From the NCBI RefSeq assembly GCF_021389975.1, contig NZ_CP089981.1, positions 5,295,501 through 5,359,500 on the forward strand: 64,000 nucleotides of DNA, given 5' to 3'. Below the pieces are notes generated by a model. It was not told where the DNA came from. It saw only the letters and a list, made by a program, of their open reading frames with translations, and searched no databases. The translations under genes were made by a program, and so were the position numbers. Numbering within the stretch: position 1 is the stretch's first letter; each line of letters begins with the position of its first letter. Positions 45,679 to 55,058 of this stretch are shown here, in pieces. This stretch comes from Fulvivirga ulvae (GTDB lineage Bacteria; Bacteroidota; Bacteroidia; Cytophagales; Cyclobacteriaceae).

Positions 45679-46554
45679 ATGGACGCATATGGTATTAGCA
45701 CTGCTCAGCGGAATAGTTTGCGGAAAGATGGCTTTCTTGTACTTCCCAATGCCATTCCGGATAACCTGTTGGGCCAGTGGCAGGATTTGACGTATGAGCT
45801 AAGCCAGAGGGCTGCCACTGGTGACTTACAAAGTTTTGGGACTAAAAATATGCATATAGTTGAAAATAAAGGCATTAACATGCTGACACGATGTAATGAT
45901 CTTTTAGGTATATACCCCGATGCCGTACTCAACCTGCTTTCATCACCATCCTTACTGGCCGTTGCAGAAGTGCTTTGCCAGCCGGGAGCTGTGCCTTTGC
46001 AATGCGATGTCCTGTTCAAGCATCAATGTGCCGATTCCGCAATTTTGTGGCATCAGGATGCTCTCCATAATCGCAGCTTCCCATATTTAAATATCGGCGT
46101 TTACCTGGACGATGCAGAAGAGGATGACGGATGCCTCAGGTATGTGCCCGGCACGCACACGAAAGCCCAGGATATCTGCAGCTTGACCAAAAATTATGGG
46201 TGGGAGATCCCCGGCTCAGTAAGCCAACCGGCCAGGGCCGGTGATATTTTGATACAGGACATGATGATACTCCATGGCTCGCCTGCCAAGCTCAAAGAAG
46301 GGGTGCGTCGTACCATTTATATTGAAATGCGATCCTATGATGCTATTGTTGATCATGGCTACCAAAGCCGTGAATGGGCTGAACTACGTAGGCGATGGAT
46401 GGGATTGGTCAAACGTCGGGCCAAAGACGATGCCGACGGTATTCCGGAAGGTTTAGGGACAGATGCAGATGAGATAGCTGCTATACTCAACAGGCCTGAG
46501 CCACCCGTGCCTGCGGCCTATTGCCATGAACATATGAATTGGCCGAACGGCTAA
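45679..46554 (+). CDS. Phytanoyl-CoA dioxygenase (PhyH) family protein
   Basis: The protein is 291 aa from ATG 45679; a TTG at 45652 would add nine residues. The Fe(II)/2-oxoglutarate site is WHQDALHN (His-x-Asp) with the distal His in MMILHGSPAKL and the 2-oxoglutarate Arg soon after (GVRRTIYIEM). The family hydroxylates diverse small molecules and lipids. It is monocistronic, with AT-rich sequence upstream. The substrate is unknown. Confidence 0.82.
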   Translation: MDAYGISTAQRNSLRKDGFLVLPNAIPDNLLGQWQDLTYELSQRAATGDLQSFGTKNMHIVENKGINMLTRCNDLLGIYPDAVLNLLSSPSLLAVAEVLCQPGAVPLQCDVLFKHQCADSAILWHQDALHNRSFPYLNIGVYLDDAEEDDGCLRYVPGTHTKAQDICSLTKNYGWEIPGSVSQPARAGDILIQDMMILHGSPAKLKEGVRRTIYIEMRSYDAIVDHGYQSREWAELRRRWMGLVKRRAKDDADGIPEGLGTDADEIAAILNRPEPPVPAAYCHEHMNWPNG

Positions 46555-46727
46555 GCTTTGCCAAACTTTCAGAATAAGGCAATTTTCCAGGGTGTTTAAA
46601 ACGTCATATTGCTAGTGCTTAAAGCGGAACTTTATATCAAAAAATATCTTACGACGCGCTTATTTAATGGCTCAAAAAATATAATTTCACGGCTTTAAGC
46701 AGATAACTAACTCCCGACTAAAATCTC

Positions 46728-47717
46728 CTGAAAGCCTGCTGTTTATATATCGTCCTTATTATTTTCCTTTCCGGCTGCACCGATAGTCAGGAATCAACTA
46801 TTTCATTCTATCATTGGAAATACAATGCAGAACATAATCCTGCCATTTCCGCTGCGCTGGATCATTCCAGGATAGACAATACCCTTTACATGCACTATTT
46901 TGATGTAGACAGGACAGATAGGGGCGTTTATCCGGTTTATGTGCTGAACAGGGTAGACAGTGCTTTTAAAGCATATAATATTGTGCCCGTGGTTTTTATC
47001 ACGAACAGGTCTTTCAAGGATCATATTGACCTCGACCGGTTCAGTGAACAGATAGTGGGACTGGTTGACGAGATCAGCCTGCATCACTTTGGCAGAAGAC
47101 TCAAAACGATTCAACTGGATTGTGATTGGTCAGAAACCACCAGAGACAAGTACTTCGAGTTGATTCGCATGCTGAGCCGGGACCTGGATGTAGTGCCAAC
47201 CATTCGTCTGCATCAGATCAAGTATAAAGACAAGACCGGTATACCACCGGCAAAGACAGGTGTACTGATGTTATACAATATGGGCAATCTGAAAGATGAA
47301 CAACAAAATTCCATTATTCAGGCCGATATTGTGGATGACTATATTCATAATACTACCACATATCCGTTAAAGCTGGATGTAGCCCTGCCGCTGTTCTCTC
47401 AAACTGTAATTAAAAATAACAGGGGACAAATAAGGCTGGTGAATAAATCTATGCCGGAAGCTTTAAAGCAAGACAAACTACATTTCAGGCAATTGGACAG
47501 TCATTTATTTGAAGTTACACGAGACACGCTTTACCACGGGTTTTACCTTTCGAAAGGCTACCGGCTGAAGCTGGAAGAAAGTGGCGTAGATGAAATTTTA
47601 GATTCCTATTCCATTGTAAGGCATAGTGAACTCCAACTTAATAATATTATTTTGTATCATCTTGACGATGATGTACTAAAACAAGTAGATTTGGCCAAAC
47701 TCCTCGAAAAACTATGA
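46728..47717 (+). CDS. Uncharacterised lipoprotein with apparent non-canonical start (possible TIM-barrel glycosidase-like)
   Basis: Conventional starts give only a 275-aa protein from ATG 46890, but the frame is open back to 46722 and encodes a lipoprotein signal: KACCLYIVLIIFLSGC followed by TDSQES. No ATG, GTG or TTG exists in frame between 46722 and 46890; CTG 46728 would give MKACCLY as N-terminus. So translation may begin at CTG, or the start codon has been mutated. The body has LKTIQLDCDWSETTRDKYFE and VPTIRLHQIKYKDKTGIPP, resembling sugar-hydrolase-like barrel proteins, but no family is claimed. It overlaps the next gene by 4 bp (ATGA). Confidence 0.65.
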   Translation: MKACCLYIVLIIFLSGCTDSQESTISFYHWKYNAEHNPAISAALDHSRIDNTLYMHYFDVDRTDRGVYPVYVLNRVDSAFKAYNIVPVVFITNRSFKDHIDLDRFSEQIVGLVDEISLHHFGRRLKTIQLDCDWSETTRDKYFELIRMLSRDLDVVPTIRLHQIKYKDKTGIPPAKTGVLMLYNMGNLKDEQQNSIIQADIVDDYIHNTTTYPLKLDVALPLFSQTVIKNNRGQIRLVNKSMPEALKQDKLHFRQLDSHLFEVTRDTLYHGFYLSKGYRLKLEESGVDEILDSYSIVRHSELQLNNIILYHLDDDVLKQVDLAKLLEKL

Positions 47718-50041
47718 AGCGTTTTCTCTCTGTTATGCTCCTGTTGTTGGTATCAAAAGCCGCATTAACCTGCGGTTGGGCACCGGATAGTGACCTGTAT
47801 TTCTTCTATAACCTGTTTTATCAATCCAATATTTCCAATAAGGCTTATTATCCGTTCCTTCGTGATGAAAGCAATACGTTTTATGAAGGTATGGATGGTG
47901 AGCAGGTTGTTGACATCCATTCAGGCAACATTGCCCAATGGCAGGAACTACTTTCCGGCTGGTCGGCTGAGGACGTGACAAAAGCTTTATTTGCCAAAAC
48001 CCAGGCTGAGTTTCAAAGCGCCTGGGCAGGGAAGCAGGGAGCATTGGAGAAGGATGCCAAACTCTATATGGATTTTGCCAGAAAATGCAGCGAGGCTTTT
48101 GCTTACAGAGCAGAATACTCATGGCAGTACAACAAGATCAAAAAATCATCGCCTTCGGATATTACCACTTTGTTGAATGAAGGCATGTCGAAGTACCAGG
48201 AGGAGAAAAACGACCAACTCAAAGCCAGGTATGCATATCAGATTATCAGAATTTTGCATTACTCTGATCAATACCAGGAAGCCATAGACTTTTTCAACAA
48301 CCATGGAGCCGCTAAAGCCCCTTCAAGTGAAATAGATTATTATCTTCTTGATCAGGTTGCCGGATGCCACTACTCATTGCGGGACTATGAGCGTGCTGCC
48401 TACATGTTCCTGACAGTATTTGAACACAGTGTTGACCGCAAACCTTCCGCTTATCTGAGCTACAAATTTTGTGTAGACAAGGGTGCCGAGGGTAAGTCCT
48501 ACTTTAAGGGAAATGATGACCAGGCCACTTACATTACCATCAAAAGCCTCAGGGATTTTACAGAAGAGTTGGGCGGTTTACGTGAACTACTGGCTGTGTC
48601 ACCTAATGACAAGAAACTGGAACTGCTTTTTGTAAGGGCACTCAACGGTATTGAGCGTGAAGCATGGCCAACCAATGTAGGGCTGTCGGACGTTATTTTA
48701 CCTCGCCTCAAAAACGATGAACTTTCACAAGTGAAAGAGCTTCAACAATTAGCCACTGCGATCTATAGCAATAAGAACACTCAGAATAAGGATTTCTGGC
48801 TGCTGGCTGATTCCTACCTTTCGTTTTTACAAAACAACATACCAACGGCCAAAAGCAAACTGGACGGAGTAAAATCTAACGCTTATACTGTTCAGGTCAA
48901 CTCCCTTAAGCATATTTATGAGGTCTTTTCATGGAAATCCATTGGCGCCAAAGAAGAAGCTTACCTTGCCGGCATACTTAGCGATCTCAATACAGATTCC
49001 TATTATTACCTTACAAAACAAAACTGGAAGCACTTGATTCAGGATCAGGCGGGTCATTTGTATTACAAAAACGGACAACTGGCTAAGGCTTTTCTAACCC
49101 ATAATGACATTGACAAACTTCGCTATGTCAACTCTCTGGAGCTTATCGAGGATTTTGAGAAGCTGGCAGGGCAGGGTACATACAACGCCTTTGAGAAACA
49201 GCTCATAGCCCGTACGCAAGCTACAACCGGGACGCACTCATTAGCCGCATACATCAAATTTATAAAAGGCAGTTATTATCTGCTGCACGCCCAGCCGGAT
49301 AAGGCATTGCCATACCTGCAGAATAACCCGGTAAGCGCCCAGCCGGCCGTTGGGATAGCAAGCTTTGTTTCAGCAAGAGTATTTAGCAACAATATGATGG
49401 AGTGCTTCGGGTGTGATGAGCTTGAAGTAATGGAAGATTCCGTATTCCTGGCATCGGTTTATTCTTTCATAAAACCCACCTTCAGCAAAGCCGACCTTGC
49501 TCTGAATTTGTTGAAACTAGACTCCATGACACAAGACACCAAACAGTGGAAGCGCAAACTATCACACTATCTGTTGGCCAACTATTACTTTAACGTCTCC
49601 AATACCGGATATTTCCGCGGTACATTGACCGGTGATGGCAATTGCTGCAATTATGACTTCTTCCCTTACCGCTCCGGAGACCGTACCTCTGAAGAGTACA
49701 TCAGAGACCGGGAAGGCTACAACCTCAACTATGTGGAAGGAAGGAAAAGGACTGATTACCACCTCGCTGAAAACGCCTATGAGCACTATCAAAAAGTAAT
49801 TGAAAACTCAACCGATAAAGAACTTAATGCCAGATGCTTATACATGATGGCCAAATGCGAACTCAACCAGATGTACAACCAAACGTCAAACCGGTATTGG
49901 TACTACAAAGGAGAAGCCGGTGCTGAAGAACTGCCTTATAAAAAGAGCTTTCAGAAGCTAAAAAGTGAATATCAATCAACGAAGTTCTATTCGCAGATTA
50001 TCGAGGAGTGTAGTTTTTTCAGGTATTATGATGGGTTGTGA
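47714..50041 (+). CDS. Secreted uncharacterised TPR-rich protein
   Basis: This 775-aa protein has a signal peptide (MKRFLSVMLLLLVSKAALTC, which may also be read as a lipobox ending LTC). The body is almost entirely helical with TPR-like pairs, for example YQEAIDFFNNHG and YSLRDYERAAYMFLTVFEH. I do not recognise a defined family. It overlaps the preceding lipoprotein gene by 4 bp, so the two are co-translated and likely work together in the envelope. Its stop codon lies within a hairpin shared with the convergent gene. Confidence 0.75.
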   Translation: MKRFLSVMLLLLVSKAALTCGWAPDSDLYFFYNLFYQSNISNKAYYPFLRDESNTFYEGMDGEQVVDIHSGNIAQWQELLSGWSAEDVTKALFAKTQAEFQSAWAGKQGALEKDAKLYMDFARKCSEAFAYRAEYSWQYNKIKKSSPSDITTLLNEGMSKYQEEKNDQLKARYAYQIIRILHYSDQYQEAIDFFNNHGAAKAPSSEIDYYLLDQVAGCHYSLRDYERAAYMFLTVFEHSVDRKPSAYLSYKFCVDKGAEGKSYFKGNDDQATYITIKSLRDFTEELGGLRELLAVSPNDKKLELLFVRALNGIEREAWPTNVGLSDVILPRLKNDELSQVKELQQLATAIYSNKNTQNKDFWLLADSYLSFLQNNIPTAKSKLDGVKSNAYTVQVNSLKHIYEVFSWKSIGAKEEAYLAGILSDLNTDSYYYLTKQNWKHLIQDQAGHLYYKNGQLAKAFLTHNDIDKLRYVNSLELIEDFEKLAGQGTYNAFEKQLIARTQATTGTHSLAAYIKFIKGSYYLLHAQPDKALPYLQNNPVSAQPAVGIASFVSARVFSNNMMECFGCDELEVMEDSVFLASVYSFIKPTFSKADLALNLLKLDSMTQDTKQWKRKLSHYLLANYYFNVSNTGYFRGTLTGDGNCCNYDFFPYRSGDRTSEEYIRDREGYNLNYVEGRKRTDYHLAENAYEHYQKVIENSTDKELNARCLYMMAKCELNQMYNQTSNRYWYYKGEAGAEELPYKKSFQKLKSEYQSTKFYSQIIEECSFFRYYDGL

Positions 50042-50060
50042 GGGAAATCTTTCACAACCC
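50033..50060. terminator. Hairpin spanning the stop codons of two convergent genes
   Basis: GGGTTGTGA (50033-50041) pairs with TCACAACCC (50052-50060). The first arm holds the stop of the 775-aa gene and the second arm the stop region of the small minus-strand gene. No T-run is present. Confidence 0.45.
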
Positions 50061-50261
50061 CAACTCCCTCTCCGGTAAATCCATCTCGCGGGCTATGATC
50101 TTAAAAGTTTGGAGCACCTCATTGTAGGTTAGCAGCCTGCTTTCGATGTGGGTTAGTTCCTCTTCATCAGCCCAGCCTTTGCGGTCGCTGGTTTCTCTGA
50201 TGTTTTCATGGATGGTGATCAGTACATTGTGAATGTATTCTTTAAGTGCTTCTCTGGTCAT
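50052..50261 (-). CDS. Small uncharacterised protein
   Basis: This 69-aa protein is highly charged and probably helical (MTREALKEYIHNVLITIHEN and YNEVLQTFKIIAREMDLP). It starts at ATG 50261 and has no signal peptide or membrane segment. I recognise no family. Its regular amphipathic pattern and position between two genes with no better explanation support a real gene. Confidence 0.6.
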   Translation of the reverse strand: MTREALKEYIHNVLITIHENIRETSDRKGWADEEELTHIESRLLTYNEVLQTFKIIAREMDLPERELGL

Positions 50262-50416
50262 GGGGTAAGAAATTTGAGATTAGATGGTTGCATGGTGCAA
50301 TTTTATAACTATTTGGCAAGGGGATTAGTTTATTTTCGTTGCTAATGATCGGGTTATATTGGAGTTGCTGAGCTGGTTTTTGAAACCTTTTACTCCTTTA
50401 TGCTGTCTAAAACAAT

Positions 50417-51400
50417 ATGAAAACCCTAAAGAAAATAGGCTTACTGGTTTCACTGGCATTTATCCTTGGCTTTGTGCTGTTTGCCGTTAACCAGATCATA
50501 GCCTTCCATGCCAACCTGACCACCATCAATGTAACACTTGCCTGGCTCATTACAGGATTTATCAGTGTCACTATTTTCCTTTTATTACTAATTCCTCTTG
50601 TCCTGATTGCGCGACTGCCCAAATCAGTTGCTTTTCCTGATAATTATGAGGATGAAGCACAATACCATACGATCCTCAAAAGCCGCCTGGCCAGGAACAA
50701 GCTGGTCAAGAAGGCGGGCTTGAATGTAAATACTGAAGAAGGTATGAAGCAGGCGCTGGAATTGCTTAACAAGGAAGCCCAGGAGGTTATAAAGCAGACC
50801 GCCAAAAGCGTATTTTTTACTACGGCTATTTCGCAAAATGGAAAGCTGGATGCTTTAACCGTATTCATTACCCAAAGCAGAATGATCTGGAAAGTGGCTC
50901 ATATTTACTGGCAAAGGCCGTCGCTGAGGGACATGGTTAAACTTTATGGTAATGTAGGAGCTACCGCTCTTATAGCGTCGGAACTAGACGAAATAGATAT
51001 CACCCGCCAGGTAGAACCCATCATTAACGCCGTACTCCGCAGCCCCGGAAGGTCGCTGCCTGTTATAGGTCATGCTGCCCATATAGTTACCGATAGCCTG
51101 CTAGAGGGCTCTACCAATGCTTTTCTGACCTTGCGTGTAGGTATCGTAACCCAGCGCTATTGCGGTTCATGGGACATTGCAGACCGCAAGACCATTAGAA
51201 AGAATTCATTCATTACTGCCTCCGCGCTATTAAAAAATCTGGTTCTTGAATCATCAGGAAAGGTTGTTACCAGTGTAATGACCGCAATAAAAGATGCAGG
51301 AAAGAATACTATCAAGTCGAGCGTAAAAGGGGTAACAGGTATTTTTAAAAGGAATAAAGGCAGTGAGGTAATAGATCCTTCTTTTGGTAAGGAACAATAA
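50417..51400 (+). CDS. YcjF/DUF697-type membrane protein
   Basis: This 327-aa protein has two N-terminal transmembrane helices (about residues 5-65) and a helical C-terminal domain with Gly/Ala-rich stretches (LYGNVGATALIASELDEIDI, AHIVTDSLLEGSTNAFLTLR), the pattern of the DUF697/YcjF family, which often partners GTPases. No GTPase gene is adjacent. Function is unknown. It is monocistronic. Confidence 0.72.
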   Translation: MKTLKKIGLLVSLAFILGFVLFAVNQIIAFHANLTTINVTLAWLITGFISVTIFLLLLIPLVLIARLPKSVAFPDNYEDEAQYHTILKSRLARNKLVKKAGLNVNTEEGMKQALELLNKEAQEVIKQTAKSVFFTTAISQNGKLDALTVFITQSRMIWKVAHIYWQRPSLRDMVKLYGNVGATALIASELDEIDITRQVEPIINAVLRSPGRSLPVIGHAAHIVTDSLLEGSTNAFLTLRVGIVTQRYCGSWDIADRKTIRKNSFITASALLKNLVLESSGKVVTSVMTAIKDAGKNTIKSSVKGVTGIFKRNKGSEVIDPSFGKEQ

Positions 51401-51465
51401 GGTATCTAGTGCTTGCTTCTGAATGACACAGAGTCATGGCAAGGCATTGGAATATTCTGTCCTTA

Positions 51466-52046
51466 TTACAAGGTATAAAACCTGTCCTCTTTCCATTTCA
51501 ATGGATTATCGATAATGTATTGTGAAATATTGTCAAACGATTTTTGATTTCGGATGATATGATCGTGATACCGGGATTGCCAGGTAAAATCCTGATTGAT
51601 CAATCGGGAATTTTTGGTGACACCGATTTTAAAACCACGTACAATGGATGCAAGGTTTTGGGATTGTGGGCCGAATTTGTTTTTTGGGGTTGTTGTGGTG
51701 TATGCATTCTGTAGAGGCGCAAAATTTTGCGTCTCTACAGAATGCACACCGTCCGGTTTATCAATAATAATGATCCCATGCACATGATTAGGCATAACAA
51801 CATGATTGCCCAATTTTACAAACGGAAAATGTTCAGGGATTTCCAACCAACACCGATTGGCAATTTGTCCCATTTCGGATAATTGCATTGTTGGGAATTG
51901 AGGTCCTTCGTTTTTACAATCCTGCCAAACCAATGTGCACGATCTTTTGTGCAGATCGTTACAAAATATGCTGCGTTCCACCCGTAATCCCAGCCAGGAA
52001 GACGTGTAGAGGCAATTCTATATTTATTTTTATATAGATCGGCCAT
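51466..52046 (-). pseudogene. RAYT-type (REP-associated tyrosine) transposase with frameshift
   Basis: The N-terminal part (52046 to about 51915) reads MADLYKNKYR...WNAAYFVTICTKDRAHWFG in one frame, and the rest (to 51466) continues in another as QLSEMGQIANRCW. The HUH motif is MPNHVHGIIII, and the catalytic Tyr is in ISQYIIDNPLKW. The two frames join at an A5 run near 51918; one extra A would restore a single frame. The gene is thus broken by a 1-base loss, unless this is a sequence error or frameshifting. A 44-bp palindrome sits inside it in frame. RAYTs are IS200-like enzymes that move REP palindromes. Confidence 0.85.
51703..51746. repeat. 44-bp palindrome (REP-like) inside the RAYT gene
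   Basis: The two 22-base arms (51703-51724 and 51725-51746) are reverse complements except for one G/A difference. The core GTAGAGRCGCAAAATTTTG is typical of short mobile palindromes in Bacteroidota and cyanobacteria. It is read in frame as FAPLQNAY within the transposase. Confidence 0.8.
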
Positions 52047-52143
52047 TTCTTATGCTGTTTGATTATGGGGATAAACACAATAATTAATTTAAAAAATATT
52101 TAACGTTTCTTGAAAGACCTGGTGGCAAGCCTTGTTTATCAAA

Positions 52144-52908
52144 TCACCCTCTCCTAAACGCCAGCAAATCCTCCGTGGAATTCTCATCATCAAAGTAGTA
52201 TCCCTCATAATCAAACGCTTTAAGCTCTTCAACAGTGGTGGGCTGATTTTTGATGATGAAACGGCTCATCAGCCCACGCGCTTTTTTGGCGTAGAAAGAA
52301 ATGATTTTGTATTCGCCATTCTTGTGATCCTTGAAGTCTACATCAATTACTCTGGCCTTGAGTTGCTTCGTATCCACTGACTTAAAGTATTCGTTGGAAG
52401 CCAGGTTGATCAGGATCTTGTCTCCCTGGGCCTTCAAGTCTTTATTGAGCTGTTTTGCTATCTTATCCTGCCAGAACTCGTAAAGATTGGCATGCTTACC
52501 TACATTGAGCCTGGTGCCCATTTCAAGTCTGTAAGGCTGGATAAGGTCCATCGGCCGGATGAGTCCATATAAACCAGAAAGTATTCTGAAATGCTTCTGG
52601 CTGTACTCAAGTTCGTTCTCATTAAAAGTCTCAGCCTGTAGCCCTTGATAGACATCGCCCTGGAAGGCAAATATGGCATGCTTTGCATGTACAGGATCTT
52701 TCTTTTTGGTAAAATGATGATAGCGCTCCACATTAAGCTGAGCCAGCTTATCACTGATAGACATCATCTCCGAAATATTCTCTTCAGAGTGTTTTTTGAG
52801 TTCACCTATCAGTACAAGCGCTTCTTTCTGAAATCTGGGTAAAGTATGCTCGTGGTTATATTTGGTTTCAAAATCAAGGGTTTTCGCTGGGGATACTATA
52901 GCTATCAT
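52144..52908 (-). CDS. yaaA: Peroxide stress protein YaaA (DUF328/UPF0246)
   Basis: This 254-aa protein has the full family pattern from the start (MIAIVSPAKTLDFET) to the C-terminal FYAKKARGLMSRFIIKN and AFDYEGYYFDDENS. YaaA limits free intracellular iron during hydrogen peroxide stress and binds DNA. Length is normal. It is monocistronic and not linked to katG in this window. Confidence 0.95.
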   Translation of the reverse strand: MIAIVSPAKTLDFETKYNHEHTLPRFQKEALVLIGELKKHSEENISEMMSISDKLAQLNVERYHHFTKKKDPVHAKHAIFAFQGDVYQGLQAETFNENELEYSQKHFRILSGLYGLIRPMDLIQPYRLEMGTRLNVGKHANLYEFWQDKIAKQLNKDLKAQGDKILINLASNEYFKSVDTKQLKARVIDVDFKDHKNGEYKIISFYAKKARGLMSRFIIKNQPTTVEELKAFDYEGYYFDDENSTEDLLAFRRG

Positions 52909-53116
52909 TTAGATATTTTCTTCTATATATTTTTGGAATAAGTTGCAAACCTAAATTATAAAGTGTTGCCAACATAGACTTGACTTCAAACAAATGTCAG
53001 ACAAATGATACTGTTATTGATCAGTACCGCATAAGCCTAAAGTATAGAGTATAGGAAAAATTATAAATTTTCCTTTAGATTTTAGCTGATATCTTGTTAA
53101 ATTAATAAGAATATAG

Positions 53117-54319
53117 ATGGCTATGCAATACCCAAAATTCATAGAAAACAAGACTTTCTTCTCAATGGATTCTTCCAAAACCGAGAAAGAACAATTGCTT
53201 GCCCTTACTAATAATCTTAAAAAAATTCAACGCCTGACCACGTCACATTTTTCTGACTTTCAGCATCTCATTTCAAGCTACCTGAAAGTTGGGTTACAGA
53301 TTTTTAACATGAAAATAGGCATAGTTTCCAAAATAAATAATGGAGAATATCTTGTATGCCATTGTATGTCCAAGATGCAACAAATCGAAAGTGGTACAAC
53401 ATTTCCTGTAAAGGATACTTATTGCAAGGAGGTAGTAAAAAGTAATAAGGTCATAGGCCTGCCACATGTTGGCTCACTTAAGGAAATGAAGAAACATCCG
53501 GTCTATATCAATATGAAACTGGAGTCATACATAAGTGCACCTATTTATATAGAAGGGCAACTTTTCGGTACACTTAATTTTTCTTCAACACAACCCAGAA
53601 AATACGGGTTTTCTGAGCATGAGCGTGACTTGATAGCTATGATGGCTAATGCCATAGGAGCTTTTCTAATGCTCGAAAAGAAAGAGCAAGACCTTTTTAA
53701 TTCCAATGATCGAATGAAAAGACTTGTAGGTTTCGTAGCGCATGACCTTAGAGCTCCTTTAAGCAACATCAAAACTCTGGCAACTTTGATAGGCTCCAAG
53801 GGTAATGAAGATATTGTACAAATGATCAGAACCTCCTCTACTAAAGCGTTAGAATTGGTACACACTATATTGGAAACTGCTGCAATGGGAAGTGGGAAGA
53901 TAAAACTTAACCGTTCCCTACAGGACTTTTCCACCATTTTCAAAGCGCGATGTGAGTATTATAAATCGCTTAAATATGACAAAAAGCTTAACTGGATGAT
54001 TGACATAGAAGACAGTGTAAAACTAGAAGTGGACAGAGATCGTATGCAGCAGGTTTTTGATAACCTTTTATCCAACTGCACAAAATACACACCTTCAGAC
54101 GGCAGAATAACCATTAGCATGAAACGCCAAAATAATGGGAGTGTGCTTGTAAGTCTCTCTAATACTGTTGATAATTTTGTTTCATTTGAAGATTTTGATA
54201 TCAGAAATAAGGTAGGATTTGGGCAGGAAATTATTAATGAGATCCTTACACTCCATGATTCCTGCCTGGAATTACAAGTGGAAGACGATACTTATCACGC
54301 CAGCTTTCAAATAAAATAA
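53117..54319 (+). CDS. GAF domain sensor histidine kinase
   Basis: This 400-aa soluble kinase has a GAF domain (about 30-190; YISAPIYIEGQLFGTLNFSS), a HisKA domain with the H-box VGFVAHDLRAPLSNIKTL and an HATPase_c domain with N-box NLLSNCTKYTP. The G-box is abbreviated (GFGQEII). No transmembrane segment is visible, so it senses a cytoplasmic signal. No response regulator is adjacent; the LytTR gene downstream is convergent and has its own kinase. Confidence 0.88.
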   Translation: MAMQYPKFIENKTFFSMDSSKTEKEQLLALTNNLKKIQRLTTSHFSDFQHLISSYLKVGLQIFNMKIGIVSKINNGEYLVCHCMSKMQQIESGTTFPVKDTYCKEVVKSNKVIGLPHVGSLKEMKKHPVYINMKLESYISAPIYIEGQLFGTLNFSSTQPRKYGFSEHERDLIAMMANAIGAFLMLEKKEQDLFNSNDRMKRLVGFVAHDLRAPLSNIKTLATLIGSKGNEDIVQMIRTSSTKALELVHTILETAAMGSGKIKLNRSLQDFSTIFKARCEYYKSLKYDKKLNWMIDIEDSVKLEVDRDRMQQVFDNLLSNCTKYTPSDGRITISMKRQNNGSVLVSLSNTVDNFVSFEDFDIRNKVGFGQEIINEILTLHDSCLELQVEDDTYHASFQIK

Positions 54320-54350
54320 CAGAGTGATTACTAAAGCTATTCCTTGATGA

Positions 54351-55058
54351 TCAGAGCCCTAACAGCCTGTTCACATTCATTTTATATACCTTTCCCACCG
54401 GCACTGTACCATCCCCAATACGGATCGTATTACCCTCGATACTTTTAATATGCTTAGCTGCTACCACAAACGACCTGTGTACCTGGATAAAATCAGTTGC
54501 AGGGAGTATGGTTATCAGGTTGGAGATTTTGTCCCGGGTTATAATGATGCCCTCTTGAGTTACCACTTTGCAGTAATTTCCGGAAGCTTCTATATAGAGA
54601 ATGTCCTTAATGATTACCTGAACATACTTATTGTCGCTCTGAATAAAAATCCGCTCTTGAGTGCTTTTGGTAGCATTATCAACATGCAGAGCGGGAGAGG
54701 ACTGTTTAGAGGTTACAAATGTCTTGTTGATAGCTTTGAGAAACCGTTCGAAGCTGAAAGGCTTTAGGAGATAATCTGCGACATTGAGTTCATACCCTTC
54801 AAGTGCAAACTCGCTGTAGGCTGTAGTTACAATAACTTTCTGGGGTGAGGTGAGGGTTTTGAGAAAGTCAAAGCCTTTGAGTTTTGGCATATTCAAATCC
54901 AGGAAGATGAGGTCTATGGTGTGTTTGTTTAAGTATTGTATGGCCTCCAGCGCATCGTAACAACTCTGCTGAAATTTCATGTCGGGAAGCATATCACAAT
55001 ACCCCTTAATAACATCATGCGCAATATGTTCATCGTCTATGATTATGTATTTGATCAT
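54351..55058 (-). CDS. LytTR family response regulator (module copy B)
   Basis: This 235-aa regulator has a receiver with Asp8-Asp9, phospho-acceptor Asp54 (FLDLNMP), VTTAY and LLKPFS, then a LytTR domain (ILYIEASGNYCKVVT and FIQVHRSFVVAAKHI). The receiver shares the LNMPKLKGFDFL block with the copy A regulator at 13329-14027, as expected for duplicated modules. It overlaps the kinase stop by 4 bp. Confidence 0.92.
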   Translation of the reverse strand: MIKYIIIDDEHIAHDVIKGYCDMLPDMKFQQSCYDALEAIQYLNKHTIDLIFLDLNMPKLKGFDFLKTLTSPQKVIVTTAYSEFALEGYELNVADYLLKPFSFERFLKAINKTFVTSKQSSPALHVDNATKSTQERIFIQSDNKYVQVIIKDILYIEASGNYCKVVTQEGIIITRDKISNLITILPATDFIQVHRSFVVAAKHIKSIEGNTIRIGDGTVPVGKVYKMNVNRLLGL

